Assembly (NCBI RefSeq): GCF_964355755.1
Contig: NC_092670.1
Span: 4,861,001 to 4,925,000, forward strand
Length of the DNA stretch: 64,000 nt
Direction: 5' to 3'
Origin: Antedon mediterranea
Taxonomy: Eukaryota; Echinodermata; Crinoidea; Comatulida; Antedonidae
Numbering within the stretch: the stretch's first letter is position 1; every line of letters begins with the position of its first letter. Below are positions 1-11,123 of the stretch, piece by piece. Below the pieces are notes generated by a model. That model was not told where the DNA came from. It saw nothing but the letters and a program-made list of their open reading frames with translations, and searched no databases. The position numbers and the translations under genes were made by a program.

Positions 1-340
1 AGCAGGGCCGAGATAAAATGACCAGGCAATTTTTCATCAAATACAAAGCAGTCATGATTTGTATTATAACAAGATTGCAAGAATACAATTGTGCATGTTA
101 TTGTTATAATACAACATGACCTGGAAGGATAACCACTGTTTTGTAGTATCTTGCTCAATGATGTAGATATCCAAATCTATAAAAATAAAATTAAATCGAT
201 ATTATTATTAATTTAAAAGAGAACAAATGAAGACAGTCTATACATTGTGAGAACAGTTAAAGATTCATGTCATAATCCTCACTGTCAAGTGACTGGCATT
301 TAATCTAATTGGTTCTTCAATGCACATGTATTGTTGTTTC
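1..340. other. AT-rich non-coding sequence
   Basis: I see no coding exon, RNA gene or recognisable repeat here. The stretch is AT-rich and leads into the SINE that follows. Confidence 0.5.
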
Positions 341-344
341 AGAA

Positions 345-603
345 CCACCAGATTGGAGTTGTGGCTTGGTGGTTATGATGCTTGGCTACCACTCCAAGGG
401 TCCTGGGTTCAAGTCCCATCACATGTCAGGATTTTTTCTAAGGACCAAATTCTCCACTCCCAAAGACTTGTAATAAGACTTTGTTTATGTAGAGCATCTT
501 GTGTATATGTTTGTCTTGTGAACATCTGAGGGTCCCTAATGATCAGCAATAGCTGGATGGATCACCCTCATTAAATATGGTTTAAAAAAAAAAAAAAAAA
601 AAA
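345..603 (+). repeat. tRNA-derived SINE, copy 1
   Basis: The head carries an A-box-like segment (TGGCTTGGTGGTTATGATGC, about 362-381) and a B-box (GGGTTCAAGTCCC, about 405-417), as in RNA polymerase III promoters of tRNA-derived SINEs. A tRNA-unrelated body follows and the element ends in an A run (about 583-603). A second copy lies inverted at 22020-22310 in an intron of the Tie/PTP-like receptor gene, which confirms a dispersed family. The small open frame over it is not a gene. Confidence 0.8.
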
Positions 604-970
604 ACCAGTTGTATACAAATATATATTTCGATAGCAAATTAGCAACAAGCAATCAATTGGTATGTCACACTCAAATCAGTCCTTTGTCCAGGCCTGTCAT
701 TATAATTGGTTCAGAAAAAAAATGACCAAATACTTATAGGCATTTATAGAAAAATACAGGATTATATTGTTATTTTAGTACTATAAATTCAGTCTTTTTT
801 ATCCTCTTAATTTTAGCTTTAATAATAGTTTTGTGTAAATTTTGTTTTTGAGGTTACAATCATCTCGACAACGACAACTAAATTTTATTATTTGTAAAGA
901 ACTCTAAAGTAGGTATACATTATTAATGTATACAGTATTACAATATTACAATTTTATTAGGTTATGTATT
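604..970. other. Non-coding; possible 3' UTR of the minus-strand exon at 971
   Basis: The stretch has no coding exon of its own. On the minus strand an AATAAA lies at 958-953, just past the stop codon of the candidate terminal exon, and another AATAAA-like site is near 887. It may therefore include that gene's 3' UTR. Confidence 0.35.
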
Positions 971-1063
971 TCATTCTGGAACTAGGCAGCCTTCATCCAG
1001 CTTCGCCTTCTTTGTAGTATCAGCATGGTCTGTTGCACTCAGTTGGACAACATCAAACTGTTT
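971..1063 (-). CDS. Candidate terminal exon of an unidentified gene (30 aa)
   Basis: On the minus strand a TTTTCAG acceptor (AG at 1065-1064) opens an exon that reads KQFDVVQLSATDHADTTKKA, continues KLDEGCLVPE, and stops at 973-971. The frame stays open upstream to about 1117, where another AG could serve, giving 49 codons. The peptide is polar and lysine-rich with balanced composition, unlike random AT-rich translation. I do not recognise the family. The nearest upstream candidate exon (1276-1220) ends in phase 2, which does not join directly to either acceptor, so another exon would be needed. This is a candidate only. Confidence 0.35.
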   Translation of the reverse strand, partial: KQFDVVQLSATDHADTTKKAKLDEGCLVPE

Positions 1064-1219
1064 CTGAAAATGTTGTACCACTGTATGATGGTGTGGCAAA
1101 CCATTTGCAATGTAGGCCTACCATAATTTGTTATTGTGACATCCACAAATTTTACATGGACCACGCCTTTCCGCAAAGGGTGTGTTGCAATACAATTACT
1201 TATTTTAGGCATTACTTAC

Positions 1220-1276
1220 CTTTTTAATTTAGCATTTTCAGTCGGTAATTTTGAATACAGATCTTTTTGCCACTCA
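1220..1276 (-). CDS. Candidate internal exon, minus strand (18 aa)
   Basis: This exon has strong splice signals on the minus strand: a pyrimidine-rich CTATTCCTTCCAG acceptor and a consensus GTAAGT donor. One frame is open and reads EWQKDLYSKLPTENAKLK, entering and leaving in phase 2. The other two frames contain stops. It probably belongs with the terminal-exon candidate at 971-1063. Product unknown. Confidence 0.4.
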
Positions 1277-1364
1277 CTGGAAGGAATAGAATATTTATAG
1301 AGATAATACTAGAAGAATAGAATAACAGAATAATTAATATATTATTTATTTAGTTGCATGGGAA

Positions 1365-1965
1365 TTATTTAGCCTAGGCAGCCTAGTTTTTACTATAGTA
1401 TAGGCTAGCCAGGCTAAGGCCAGTATACTTTACTAGACCTATATGCCTATGCTAGGGTGGATAGGCATACTACTGGATACCAGCTAACCTAGGCATAGGT
1501 TACCGTATGTCTAGGCCTACTATAATAAACGTAGCCTAGGTAGAAGGCAGGCCTAGTTTAGGCCACATTTAATAGGGCCTTATACTTATAGCTATAGCTA
1601 AGCCTACAGTCTGAGTAGCTAGTCTAGCTTGGCCCTATCTAGGCCATTATCCCTTTTATATATTAATATCGTACCTAACTACGGCCCTCAGGCTAGGCCT
1701 ACTACCACTAGGCTATACATATAGTCTGATCATTTATAGCCAGGCGTGTGAGATCATCGCAAATTAGGACTTTCTGTCCTAGCCTAAGCCTCGCCTAAAT
1801 AAAAGGCTAGTAGGCCTCTTCTAGCCTTTTATTTACCTAGTCTAGGCCCTCTGTCTAGCTACTACTACTAGGCTCTAGGCTAACCGGATGTACGTCCTCC
1901 TAACACTAACTAGGCCTAGGCCTACTACTACTAGGCCTAGGCCTACTACTAGGCCTTGCCAAGGC
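1365..1965. repeat. TAGGCCTA-rich low-complexity tract
   Basis: The tract is packed with overlapping variants of TAGGCCTA and GCCTAGGC, sometimes back to back (about 1910-1955). The same short palindromic motif recurs singly across the window and is dense again at about 5400-6460. No coding frame is convincing. Motifs of this type are common in echinoderm genomic DNA; I know of no assigned function. Confidence 0.7.
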
Positions 1966-2029
1966 TATCTCATGACTTAATCGGAATAAACTATAAACAG
2001 TGTTTAACAACGATGAACCACCTTCTCAT

Positions 2030-3640
2030 AGGTCATAATCGATATATACTTAATTAAAGCATATTATTAAGTTATTAAAACACATTTTCATTAGTTGGGA
2101 CGCAAATCCGACTATTCAGAAAAATGTAAACAAATCAAATGGTAAAACTTATATGACCCTGCAACTTTTCCGAACCAGTGACTTACGGAGAAAATTTTAA
2201 CTTTATCGTCTGATTTTTCTCCAAATGAAATCGATTGGCTAACAAAATATACTTATTAGGAGACTTGTTTACCAAATTAGAAAAATTATAATATTTGAAT
2301 ATTCAAGATATCTATATATAAATTTACGTAAGGGCAAAATTCGGTAAATCGCGCCTTACTTCTAGAATTTTTACTCGATGGTATATAAAGTTGGTTCGTA
2401 CTTTCGGTACTGATTTTAACCACCTGATGTAACCCTGTTTACTAATTAAATTAAGTTAGATAATTAGTTATTGACGATTAAAACGAATTTAGGTTCAACG
2501 ATTTGCCCCAAATAGGGGTGTTTTCCGATCGTGGTATACACTGTCTAATGGATGTCCATCTTGAAAAATACCCGCCACAAAAATGCGAGGAGGCTTCGCA
2601 TTTTCCTATCTCCTCCTACGATAATTGTTTTTAATAGCTGAAAACCGGTTGAACAGCTAGAGTACAGCATCATAATGTTGAAGACAGGCCGATTTTCTTT
2701 AAAAAATACTATTTTGATAGATTTAATATACGTTTATACAAATGTATTGATTTGCGATGAATGGAACATTCCAATCTCTGTTCCACAAGTGTCTATTCCC
2801 TCAGGCGTCGTAAAGGCAAGAACTGTATACTCATAACAGAAATTCGATCCATTTTTTTTTCACTCTGCCCTGCAGAGGTTGGATATAATATACATTTTTT
2901 TTAAACGGATAAAGAGCTAGCGTTTTCACTCGCCGTATAATATGTACAAATCTTTATTATTGCAGTTAAACCACCCACATCATCACCCTTCCCTCACTGG
3001 CATTAGTAGCGTTGTAAAACCAGTAGAGGATAGGCCTACGGTACATCACATGCCCTAAACGCAGAACAACTTTGGTGGGTAGGGTAGGAACCAACTTAAG
3101 TATGAATTGGCTCTAAGAAACAATTGAAAACCATTAGGCCTACTAATTACGTCGAGTTAGATAATTTAATACTTATTGACGATTAAATCAAATTTATGAT
3201 TGTCCCCGAATAGAGGTGGTTTTCATTAAACTTAGTGGAAGGATGAAATATATGGGCAAGAAGAGACTCAGATCTAGATCTCAGAGACCGCTTAGGAACA
3301 TAAGGTTGAATAAGTTCAATTAATATTTCGTTACTAAATGGATAAAGAATATATTTAAAAATTGTTCCTTTTTGCACCCATCCTCTTCCGCATCCCTCAA
3401 CCCTAATGTTACATACAAAACACAAATTAAGTTTGTTTAAATTTGACTTAAACAATTGGTCTCATTTTGTGACAAGCTTCTCTTTCGGAAGTAATTCCCA
3501 TGGTGCTAATTTTAGTTGAGTACATAAATCACAGTGTCTATTTATTCGTTCCTGTACAGCCTGCGGTACGTACATTTGAAATCGCCAGTTTTTTAAGCTG
3601 AAATTATTATGTATTCGAGAACCATCTGTGGGCCAGGCAC
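2030..3640. other. Non-coding; contains a diverged direct repeat
   Basis: No exon can be supported. Segments near 2453-2530 and 3154-3226 are diverged copies of each other: both hold a GTTAGATAATT, ATTGACGATTAAA and CCCC(A/G)AATAG(A/G)GGTG series. The 90-codon minus-strand frame at 3183-3455 overlaps one copy, lacks protein-like features, and is not annotated. Confidence 0.45.
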
Positions 3641-3643
3641 GAC

Positions 3644-3680
3644 CTAGATGGTACGCGAGCGAAGCGAGCGTACCATCTAG
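3644..3680. repeat. Perfect 13-bp-stem hairpin
   Basis: CTAGATGGTACGC and GCGTACCATCTAG form a perfect 13-bp inverted repeat around an 11-nt GAGCGAAGCGA loop. It is GC-rich against an AT-rich background. It could be an end of a MITE or a small foldback element. Confidence 0.75.
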
Positions 3681-3848
3681 TTATTCTAATTATAACTGTT
3701 TTTTTCAAGTTTTTTTCGCGTGAAGCTTCGTCAAGTTTTGTAACGCATGAGGGCGCTACACAACTCAATCGAACAAATAGATGAAAAACGTTCGATTAAC
3801 AGAATTATCGCGAAGTGGCTTTCCCACTGCATGTATTCATGTTTAAAC

Positions 3849-4028
3849 TGTCTTTCACACCTGTTCCGGCACGGTTCCGGTCCGGCGAATCGAAAATCAA
3901 TGTTTCTTTTTAATAACGCGGCTATGCGCTAATCAATATGCGCGTAGCTGCGTGAAAACGAAACATTGACGTTCGATTTGATTTTCCGGCGCCGGACCAG
4001 AACCGTTTTGGAACAGGTGTGACAGCAA
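3849..4028. mobile_element. Foldback MITE-like element, about 180 bp
   Basis: Arms of about 55-60 bp at 3852-3906 and 3960-4025 are imperfect inverted copies, running from CACACCTGTTCC through a CCGG-rich stretch to AATGTTTC. The centre is short. This is the structure of a non-autonomous DNA transposon. The 61-codon open frame across it is not a gene. Confidence 0.7.
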
Positions 4029-4411
4029 AGATTGTAAAGCGCCGCTACGCGGCGCAAAATAGGTAACTGTTTCCAAGCTCCTATCTTATAACACTACGCG
4101 CCCAGTAAATCCATGGACGCCATTCTAGTCCAGTCAATGTACAGTTTCAACTCCCAAAAGTAGACAAAATTGCAACAAAAGATTTTTTTTACTCAACTTA
4201 AAGTTAATTTTACGATAAAAAACATACAAAAAGTCTACCAAAATCGGAAAACTGGAAAGGTGATAAAAAGACAATAAATCAAAGCACTATTTCATTAAAA
4301 TATGTTCGTATTCGGCGTAGTAATATTGTTAGAAATTGTTGTCTCTGATTGGTCGAATAAGTTTTGTGCCGTGTTGTTGTTACGACGGAAAATCTGATAT
4401 TCCCCAACAAG

Positions 4412-4650
4412 TATAGATAAGATAAGATAACTTTTATTGATCCTCAAAAAGGAAATTCATTGCTCGTCATAATAACAAAGAAAACACTATAAAACAACAA
4501 ATATAGCATAAAACCATTCATATAAAAACATCTAAAAAATTACAATATAAAATTATCTTCTTGACTTCCTGTTGTACTGGATGATACCGGAGGGAATAAA
4601 GGATTTAGCAAATCGATTTGTTTTCACACTGAGGAGCCTCAATCTACCAC
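4412..4650 (-). mobile_element. 3' end of a non-LTR retrotransposon (LINE)
   Basis: On the minus strand the sequence reads RLLSVKTNRFAKSFIPSGII, continues QYNRKSRR and ends at a stop near 4558. That is the usual C-terminus of a LINE reverse-transcriptase ORF. A 3' UTR follows, with the ATAAGATAACTTTTATTGATCC-type ending (read on plus at about 4417-4445) seen in many animal LINE tails. The copy is heavily 5'-truncated, with no catalytic motifs left. Confidence 0.7.
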
Positions 4651-6540
4651 TTTATGACTTTAAATCTTGTAATAAGGTAATTTATCCATATTTCATAATT
4701 TTAAAAGCAACATTTAATCTTACATTAACTATTTAAACGAATGCGGCAATGTAAATTAGTCTTAGTAGATACGTAAAAAGCGATATAGCATAGGGAGCGG
4801 GGATCTACTCGCGATGTTGTTGAACAACGTTACGTCACGCTAATTTGCGTGTACTGATGTAGGCCTCCGCTCGTCGTACCACCTAAAGCTAGCAGTACAG
4901 ACACTAGTCTGGGTTCCATACGGAGTTTTGTCTTAATATTAGTAAAAAGATAAATATTTTGGCACATGTGGCGTTTCATACGTATACTACTTGATTTTGG
5001 ATACTCCGTCTGGGGAAACACGCACAAGTCACGTGGTTTGACACCAAGAATTCTTGGTGCATACGATTATCCGGTTGACTAGTTTCAGCTGCATGCGATT
5101 GGCTACTCACTCGTACACCGTTTTAATATTCATATTTCAGAATTTCAAAGACTCAACAACTAAGATGATGCCATGCGCTATGGTATGTACTTGGGTACAT
5201 TTATGAAAGTTTCTGAAGGCTAGAAATGTATATGCCTAGTAGTCTGGTAAACATTTGATGGGATTTTTCCCAAGAACATGAAAACTCGTCTTGATATGAT
5301 AGGCTAGCTTCTCCGCAAATCAAACATTGAATGGATCATTTACGCGGAGATAATTTTGATTTAATTCCCACCCAGACCCTGTCCTGTTCTGTGTGGTGGT
5401 GTAGCCCTGTTGTTGTGTGCCGCCGGTGGTGGTATGTAGGCCTACTTTATTGGCGTTTTATTTGGCAGGTCATACGTGCGAATTTAGGACCTACGAAAGA
5501 GGCCTAGGCTAGGCCAAGGACTAAACAATTAATAAACAAAACAACTTGGCATTACGATTTTATATGTCAACAGTCTCGATCGTACATTCAGCACTGTACG
5601 TACTCGATCTTTTTAATTTTGAAACAAAATGATCATTGGTTGATTCGAAATCTGTATTTACATACCGCCCGCCCCATATAGCCAAATACGGTATGATAAA
5701 CTACGTCATTCTTATCGGATGTTTGCGGTCTGCAAATCGATTTCTATACGTGTTTCACACTGTATTTTCAGACAAAAATCGCGGTCGAAATAAAAACAAA
5801 TAAATAAAAAAAAAAGATAATACAGACTTGGGGCAAGTCTATACAGACACGTGAGACGAGAACGGAGGTGGGCCGGTGGCTGGCACCCCGCCCGGGTAGC
5901 TAAAAGAAGACCGCCGATATTATATAGGCCTAGGAGGCTAGGGGATGATACTAAAAACGATCATTTCAGCCTACTCTGACTAGGCGTAAAAAGACAAAAT
6001 TCGGATATTATTATATAGGCCGAGGCTAGCTAGCCTAGGCCCTAACCGCTCTTCATTTTTTTTAAGGAATTAAGCACAAAAAATAGGCCTAGGCCTACTA
6101 CTACTATGTAAGCCTAGAGGCTATCCTATACTGTCTAATAAAAGGTCAGGCAGTCGCTACCCGACTGGGCCATGGTCTAGATCTAACACCAGATCTAATA
6201 GATATACAGTATAGGGCCTATGCCTAGGTAGCCCGGTAGGCACAGCTATGCACTAAAATCTTAACCTCGGAATGTTTATATAATTAATATAAGAGTAGCC
6301 AGCCTTTTTTAGTAGATTGGCCTAGTTAATTATAACTTATGTAGTAATTATACTTAGGCTAAATAGTATAGTAGTGAGGCTAGGCCTCTATCTAAGTCTA
6401 AGTACTGTAATACTATTTATTTTTTATCAAACCTATAGGCCTAGTAGGCCTATGCGATATACATTTCCTCTGTGTAAACTACAGATTATATTCTATTATT
6501 GTGTTTGTTGATATATCTATTTCATTTACCTTAGATATCT
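4651..6540. other. Non-coding; TAGGCCTA-rich, possible promoter region
   Basis: No convincing exon. A segment near 4940-4985 (minus: ATACGTATGAAACGCCACATG) recurs near 41125-41150 and 50455-50485, so it is a dispersed repeat. The 5600-6000 part is locally richer in CpG (CCGCCCGCCCC, GGGCCGGTGG) and could hold a promoter for the exons at 6564-6877. That is inference. Confidence 0.35.
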
Positions 6541-6563
6541 TATACTACTATTAAACAATGCAG

Positions 6564-6635
6564 TACTGTACTGCATCATTTGCAGAGAAACAATTGATGA
6601 GAAGAGTTATAAATCTGTATCAATCAGACAGAAAG
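6564..6635 (+). CDS. Exon of an unidentified Cys/His-motif gene (a)
   Basis: Between an AG at 6562-6563 and a GTATGT donor, the frame reads YCIICRETIDEKSYKSVSIR and then QK, ending in phase 1. The CxxC followed by a matching exon with HTNC suggests a small zinc-binding module of the type found in uncharacterised invertebrate proteins. The polypyrimidine tract before the acceptor is weak, so the exon start is uncertain. Confidence 0.4.
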
Positions 6636-6770
6636 GTATGTTTAGTTACATTTTTCTCTGGCATTATACATCATAAATTTTGTTTTCCAATTACATTTTC
6701 ATCTTCAATGAACTAAAAAAACAAATGAAAGTTTCTTTTTCACTGTATAATTTTGTTACTACTATTTTAG

Positions 6771-6877
6771 GAGCAGATAGTGTGAATACAGCGAGCATTC
6801 AAAGAAGATTGAAGCCCAATGCTGTTGCAGGGTCAGTGATCCATACAAATTGCCAGAAGAATTACATAAACGTGAAG
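6771..6877 (+). CDS. Exon of an unidentified Cys/His-motif gene (b)
   Basis: A good acceptor (CTATTTTAG) opens in the phase left by the exon at 6564-6635. The frame reads GADSVNTASIQRRLKPNAVA and then GSVIHTNCQKNYINVK to a weak GTCATA donor. An HxxC pair (HTNC) could complete a zinc site with the CxxC of the previous exon. I find no further exons downstream, so this is a gene fragment, a pseudogene, or one whose remaining exons I could not see. The open frame running on to 6937 past the donor looks like intron. Confidence 0.45.
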
Positions 6878-6939
6878 GTCATAAAATATGGTGTACATTT
6901 CAAGATACATACATGCATGATCAAAACAGTTCCTTGACC

Positions 6940-7935
6940 ATGGTTTCAGTGAACTATTGGCAAGTTATTTAGTTTATGTAGTGTTGACTGTTATACTTTA
7001 TTGTAAAGTAAATAATTAATGTTTATGAATTGAATGGAGATAATAATATTTCAGAATGATTGACTTATATTTAACAGGGCAGAGAGTTAAATAGAAAATA
7101 GTCAATCTTTAAATGAATGAAATATTCTCTCCACTTCACGAAAAAATACATTCATTATTATTATAAACTTTTATTCAATATATGTGTAATTATTGTACTT
7201 ATTACTTGAGTTTCCTGTCTCTTGTAATAAGAAATGTTTACATAAATGTACTTATACTTATTATTTGAACTTCCCATCTCTTATGATAGTACAGTACAAA
7301 TAATGTTGAAATACATACTTGTGTTTCAAGTACCGTAATTTAAAATGATATATAGTATAGTATACAATACTGGTTATTACTAATTACTTTTAAATTTCTC
7401 ATATTTTGTGTCAGTAATGCTGTTATGAAAAGATTGAAGTAAACACGACATCTCATATTTTTAAGAGCTATGCATGTTTGTTATATTCAACATCTATTCA
7501 TGAGATCTTGTTGACTAGTTTGTACCTGTACGTATTTGAGAATGATCAGATTTGGTACATTTTATGTCGGTCATTTTCGATCGATCACGTTAGAATGCAC
7601 CCACATTTTTAGAATGGAATAACCCAATGAAAAGACCAGCAGAACAAACGGAAGTTGATGCATAGTTGGCGCTCCATACATAGCGCCTTATATGGGCATT
7701 CAAAACATTGCGGCCGAAACCGTTTGCGGCCGAACACGATGTACACCGGCCTGCTTACGTTATATGGGCAGCCACTCACTCGCACTACAATTTACATTAG
7801 ACTAGCTAGGCCTAGGCCTACTACCACCGTTAGGCAAGTGGGAGACCTACTGTACACAGGTCAACATCTGAGACCGACTTTTATTTTAATTTAAATAATT
7901 ACCGGTTAGGGTTAGGGGTTAGAAATAATTATTAT
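6940..7935. other. Non-coding AT-rich sequence
   Basis: No supported exon, RNA or complete mobile element. The 79-codon frame at 7655-7894 spans a TAGGCCTA cluster and shows no protein-like pattern. Confidence 0.4.
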
Positions 7936-7938
7936 TTA

Positions 7939-8066
7939 TCCAAAGGCAAATTGCTGAAAAAATGACAATAAGATACAAAAAAAAAGCGAAAAGCTAAATC
8001 AAAACGATAAAGTAAAACAGCCAGAAAAAATTAGCAGAGCTTTTGGGCAACACTAGCAAGAGAAGG
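7939..8066 (-). repeat. Decayed Penelope-type terminal repeat fragment
   Basis: The sequence TCCAAAGGCAAATTGCTGAA...AAAGCGAAAAGCTAAATC...AAACAGCCAG...TTAGCAGAGC matches the segments at 11914-12075 (same strand) and 34497-34668 (opposite strand). In the other copies the right-hand part reads, on the minus strand, as a hammerhead-ribozyme-like core. Here that core is broken: the CTGATGA part is missing and GAAA reads CAAA. Confidence 0.65.
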
Positions 8067-8530
8067 AATTTTATTACAGTATATCTCCTTGGATAGCCCT
8101 TAAATAAATTGTAAGATAAATTAATTGTGTTAATTATTTTATTTTAATACTGCATAGCCCTATTACGAGTACTGTATACAACATTGGACGACAAATAACA
8201 CAAATTACATTTTGTAAATTTCTCAATATTTATTTTCATAAATACAGTAACTATATTATATTGCACACATTTCTTTTTACATGCATTTACATGTACTACT
8301 GTATATGTATAAAATATTTCAGTCGTGCAATGTGCATTTTAATAATGGCAGTACTGTAGTTTTCATAAGATGTACACAAAAATCATTTACCCGAGCACTA
8401 CTTATAAATTAACATGCTGCAGCTGGTCAGTTGCATTATTTTTCCAGTAGCCATATAAAATACTAGTCCAGTAAATAAACTCGACCCAGCCAGTTATTTT
8501 TAATTTTTTTTTGTAATTTGTACACATATT
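8067..8530. other. Non-coding AT-rich sequence
   Basis: I see no exon or recognisable repeat before the large palindrome. Confidence 0.4.
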
Positions 8531-8532
8531 TA

Positions 8533-9462
8533 CGCCCGTATTCTTAAACCGGACTTTAGTCGTAGTTCAAGCTAAAACTTAAAAAATGACGTCATTTTAA
8601 TTCATAAACCGAACTTCAACTAAATCACCGACTAAATCAGGCCAACCTCGACTAAATCGAGACGGATTTTGATCGATTTTTTTAGTCCTGGAGGAGGCAG
8701 ACTAAATGGTCGACTAAATGGTTTTTAAACGATGTTTATAAAAAACGTAACAGTCATTGAGTTGTTATATTGGCCAGATATTGAAGAATGAAATATCTAT
8801 ATTTATATTAGCTTAATTAAATATACATTGGTATAAATTATAATAATGAAAATCATCTTTATTTACAACTGTATACAAATTACATTATTTTCTTCGCGCA
8901 AGTCCGACTTGAGCTACGTCACGCCATAGCGACAATGCGAGATGCGGCAATTCACCACGCGATAGAATGTTTAGGGGGCCTAGCGCTTTCTTGTCATGCT
9001 ATGAAGTGCGTGGTTCGTGGCGATCATACTTTGTTGGGGGCCTAGAAAATATAAAAGTTACCGTACCGCCATGGTTCCTAAATATATTTTTAAGATTTTA
9101 TTTGTTGTTAATCAAATATACTTCACTGTTAAATTAATATACTGATATTGTTCTAATAATTAACAATTAAAATTATTGTTCATGTATAATAGTCCTGATG
9201 CGTAAAAAGTTTTGTAAGAAATGGAAAGTGATATCAATGCGCAAAATTTCGTCTGCTCCTCAAATACTCTCTTGTCATTGGCCAATGTATAGCCTTTGTT
9301 ACCCAGACGTGTGCAACTCGACTAAAAGCTCGACTTCATTAAGTCGAACTGCAAACTTCGACTACTTCGTTTTTGAATCGAATTTGAAGTAATAGCTCGA
9401 ACTACGACTTTTTCAAGTCGAACTTCGAACTACGACTAAAGTCCGGTTTAAGAATACGGGCG
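8533..9462 (+). mobile_element. Harbinger-like MITE, left copy of an inverted pair
   Basis: The element begins CGCCCGTATTCTTAAACCGG and ends with the inverted version of that sequence (CCGGTTTAAGAATACGGGCG), so it has its own terminal inverted repeats. It is preceded by TTA, the 3-bp target duplication typical of PIF/Harbinger elements, and TTA also follows the far end of the pair at 10394. Subterminal regions are rich in GACTAAA and TCGAACT iterations. No transposase frame is visible, so it is non-autonomous. Confidence 0.7.
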
Positions 9463-9474
9463 TATGTCTGAACG

Positions 9475-10393
9475 TTAAACCGGACTTTAGTCGTTGTTCG
9501 AAGTTCGACTTGAAAAAGTCGTAGTTCGAGCTATTACTTCAAATTCGATTCAAAAACGAAGTAGTCGAAGTTTGCAGTTCGACTTAATGAAGTCGAGCTT
9601 TTAGTCGAGTTGCACACGTCTGGGTAACAAAGGCTAAACATTGGCCAATGACAAGAGAGTATTTGAGGAGCAGACGAAATTTTGCGCATTGATATCACTT
9701 TCTATTTTTTTACAACACTTTTTACGCATCAGGACTATTTTCATGAAAAATAATTTTAATCGTTAATTATTAGAACAATATCAGTATTAATTTAACAGTG
9801 AAGTATATTTGATTAACAACAAACAAAATCTTCAAAATACATTTAGGAACCATGGCGGTACGGTAACCTTTATATTTTCTAGGCCCCCAACAAAGTATGA
9901 TCGCGACGAACCACGCACTTCATAGCGTGACAAAAAAGCGCTAGGCCCCCTAAACATTTCATCGCGTGGTGAATTTCCGCATCTGCCATTGTCGCTATGG
10001 CGTGTCACGTAGTTCAAGTTGGACTTGCGCGAAGAAAATAATGTAATTTGTATACGGTTGTAAATAAAGATGATTTTCATTATTATAACTTATACCAATG
10101 TATATTTAATTAAGCTAATATAAAAATAGATATTTCATTCTTCAATATCTGGCCAATATAACAACTCAATGACTGTTACGTTTTTCATGAACATCGTTTA
10201 AAAACCATTTAGTCGACCATTTAGCCTGCCCCCTCCAGGACTAAAAAAATCGATCAAAATCCGTCTCGATTTAGTCGAGGTTGGCCTGAATTAGTCGGCG
10301 ATTTAGTTGAAGTTCGGTTTGTGAATTAAAATGACGTCATTTTTAAAGTTTTAGCTCGAACTACGACTAAAGTCCGGTTTAAGAATACGGGCG
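9475..10393 (-). mobile_element. Harbinger-like MITE, right copy, inverted
   Basis: This is a near-full inverted copy of 8533-9462, separated from it by about 12 bp. Together they form a palindrome of about 1.86 kb with roughly 0.92-kb arms. It lacks the outermost dozen bases of the terminal repeat at its inner end. Small open frames (for example 9832-10080) are repeat sequence, not genes. The arms differ at scattered positions, so both have aged since the pairing. Confidence 0.7.
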
Positions 10394-10857
10394 TTAGTCT
10401 CGGAAAGGTCCACTAACTGCTGTCGAGCGGTATATTTTAGGCTGTGGTAGGTACAGCAGGCCTGGAAATTATGTTTAACAAAATCTGTTGTGAAATGTGC
10501 TCATATAGAAGATCTTTGTTAGTAAAAAATGTGTCGAAATTTGCAAGCAGGCCTATTCTTTGTTTTCCTACCAACTGGTAATGTTTACACTCATGATGAT
10601 AATATTTGATTCTGTATACGAATACGAATTGAGTTTCATTTATTCTAATGTGAGTACTATAATAGGTAGTAATGTTTTAAATAAACAATTAAAAATCTGA
10701 TGATATACTTAAATAAGATGAATATGTAGAAATTTCCAAAAAGTAATCTAATAACTTTGCAATACTATTAGATTTTAATGTATTTTTATATGCTTAAATG
10801 TTATGTTTATTTATCCATTAACTTGTAATGTCGTACAAGTAAATTTAAGATGACAAA
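10394..10857. other. Non-coding AT-rich sequence
   Basis: No exon or repeat is recognised. It ends in a (TA)n microsatellite at about 10859-10882. Confidence 0.4.
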
Positions 10858-10881
10858 TGATATATATATATATATATATAT

Positions 10882-11090
10882 AAATAAATGAAAGACGCTA
10901 GTAAATTACCAACTGAACATTTTATTGCACTACAGGCTGTTTCATGAGTATGAACTCAATCTTCAGGTGCTTGGCTCTGAATGATAGTCACAAGTGAATA
11001 CAAAAAGCTATAATGAAGTCTTAAGGCAAACTGTTTATGTGAACAATAGTATGCTAATTAGCAAGTACAACACATCTTTATTTCCTGGAC
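10882..11090 (-). repeat. Penelope-like element terminal repeat (left, same strand as the ORF)
   Basis: About 200 bp that recur as an inverted copy at 11604-11819. Read on the minus strand it lies 3' of the GIY-YIG reading frame, as expected for the downstream pLTR of a Penelope-like retroelement. It contains a hammerhead-ribozyme fold at 10927-10970. Confidence 0.75.
10927..10970 (-). ncRNA. Type I hammerhead ribozyme in Penelope terminal repeat
   Basis: Minus-strand reading: stem I strand GCAC (10970-10967), core CUGAAGA (10966-10960), stem II of five pairs (UGAGU/ACUCA) with a UCAU loop, then GAAA. Stem III is three pairs (ACA/UGU) with loop GCC. The cleavage-site UA is followed by stem I strand GUGC (10930-10927). 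All core bases of the hammerhead consensus are present. Self-cleaving hammerheads with a very short stem III are known in Penelope-like elements. Confidence 0.75.
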
Positions 11091-11123
11091 AGTCTATTGT
11101 TAACCAAATTCTTATTATCTGAA

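Noticed and set aside
9832-10080. 82-codon minus-strand frame
   Set aside because: Lies within the Harbinger-like palindrome; the matching place in the other arm is not maintained as an open frame.
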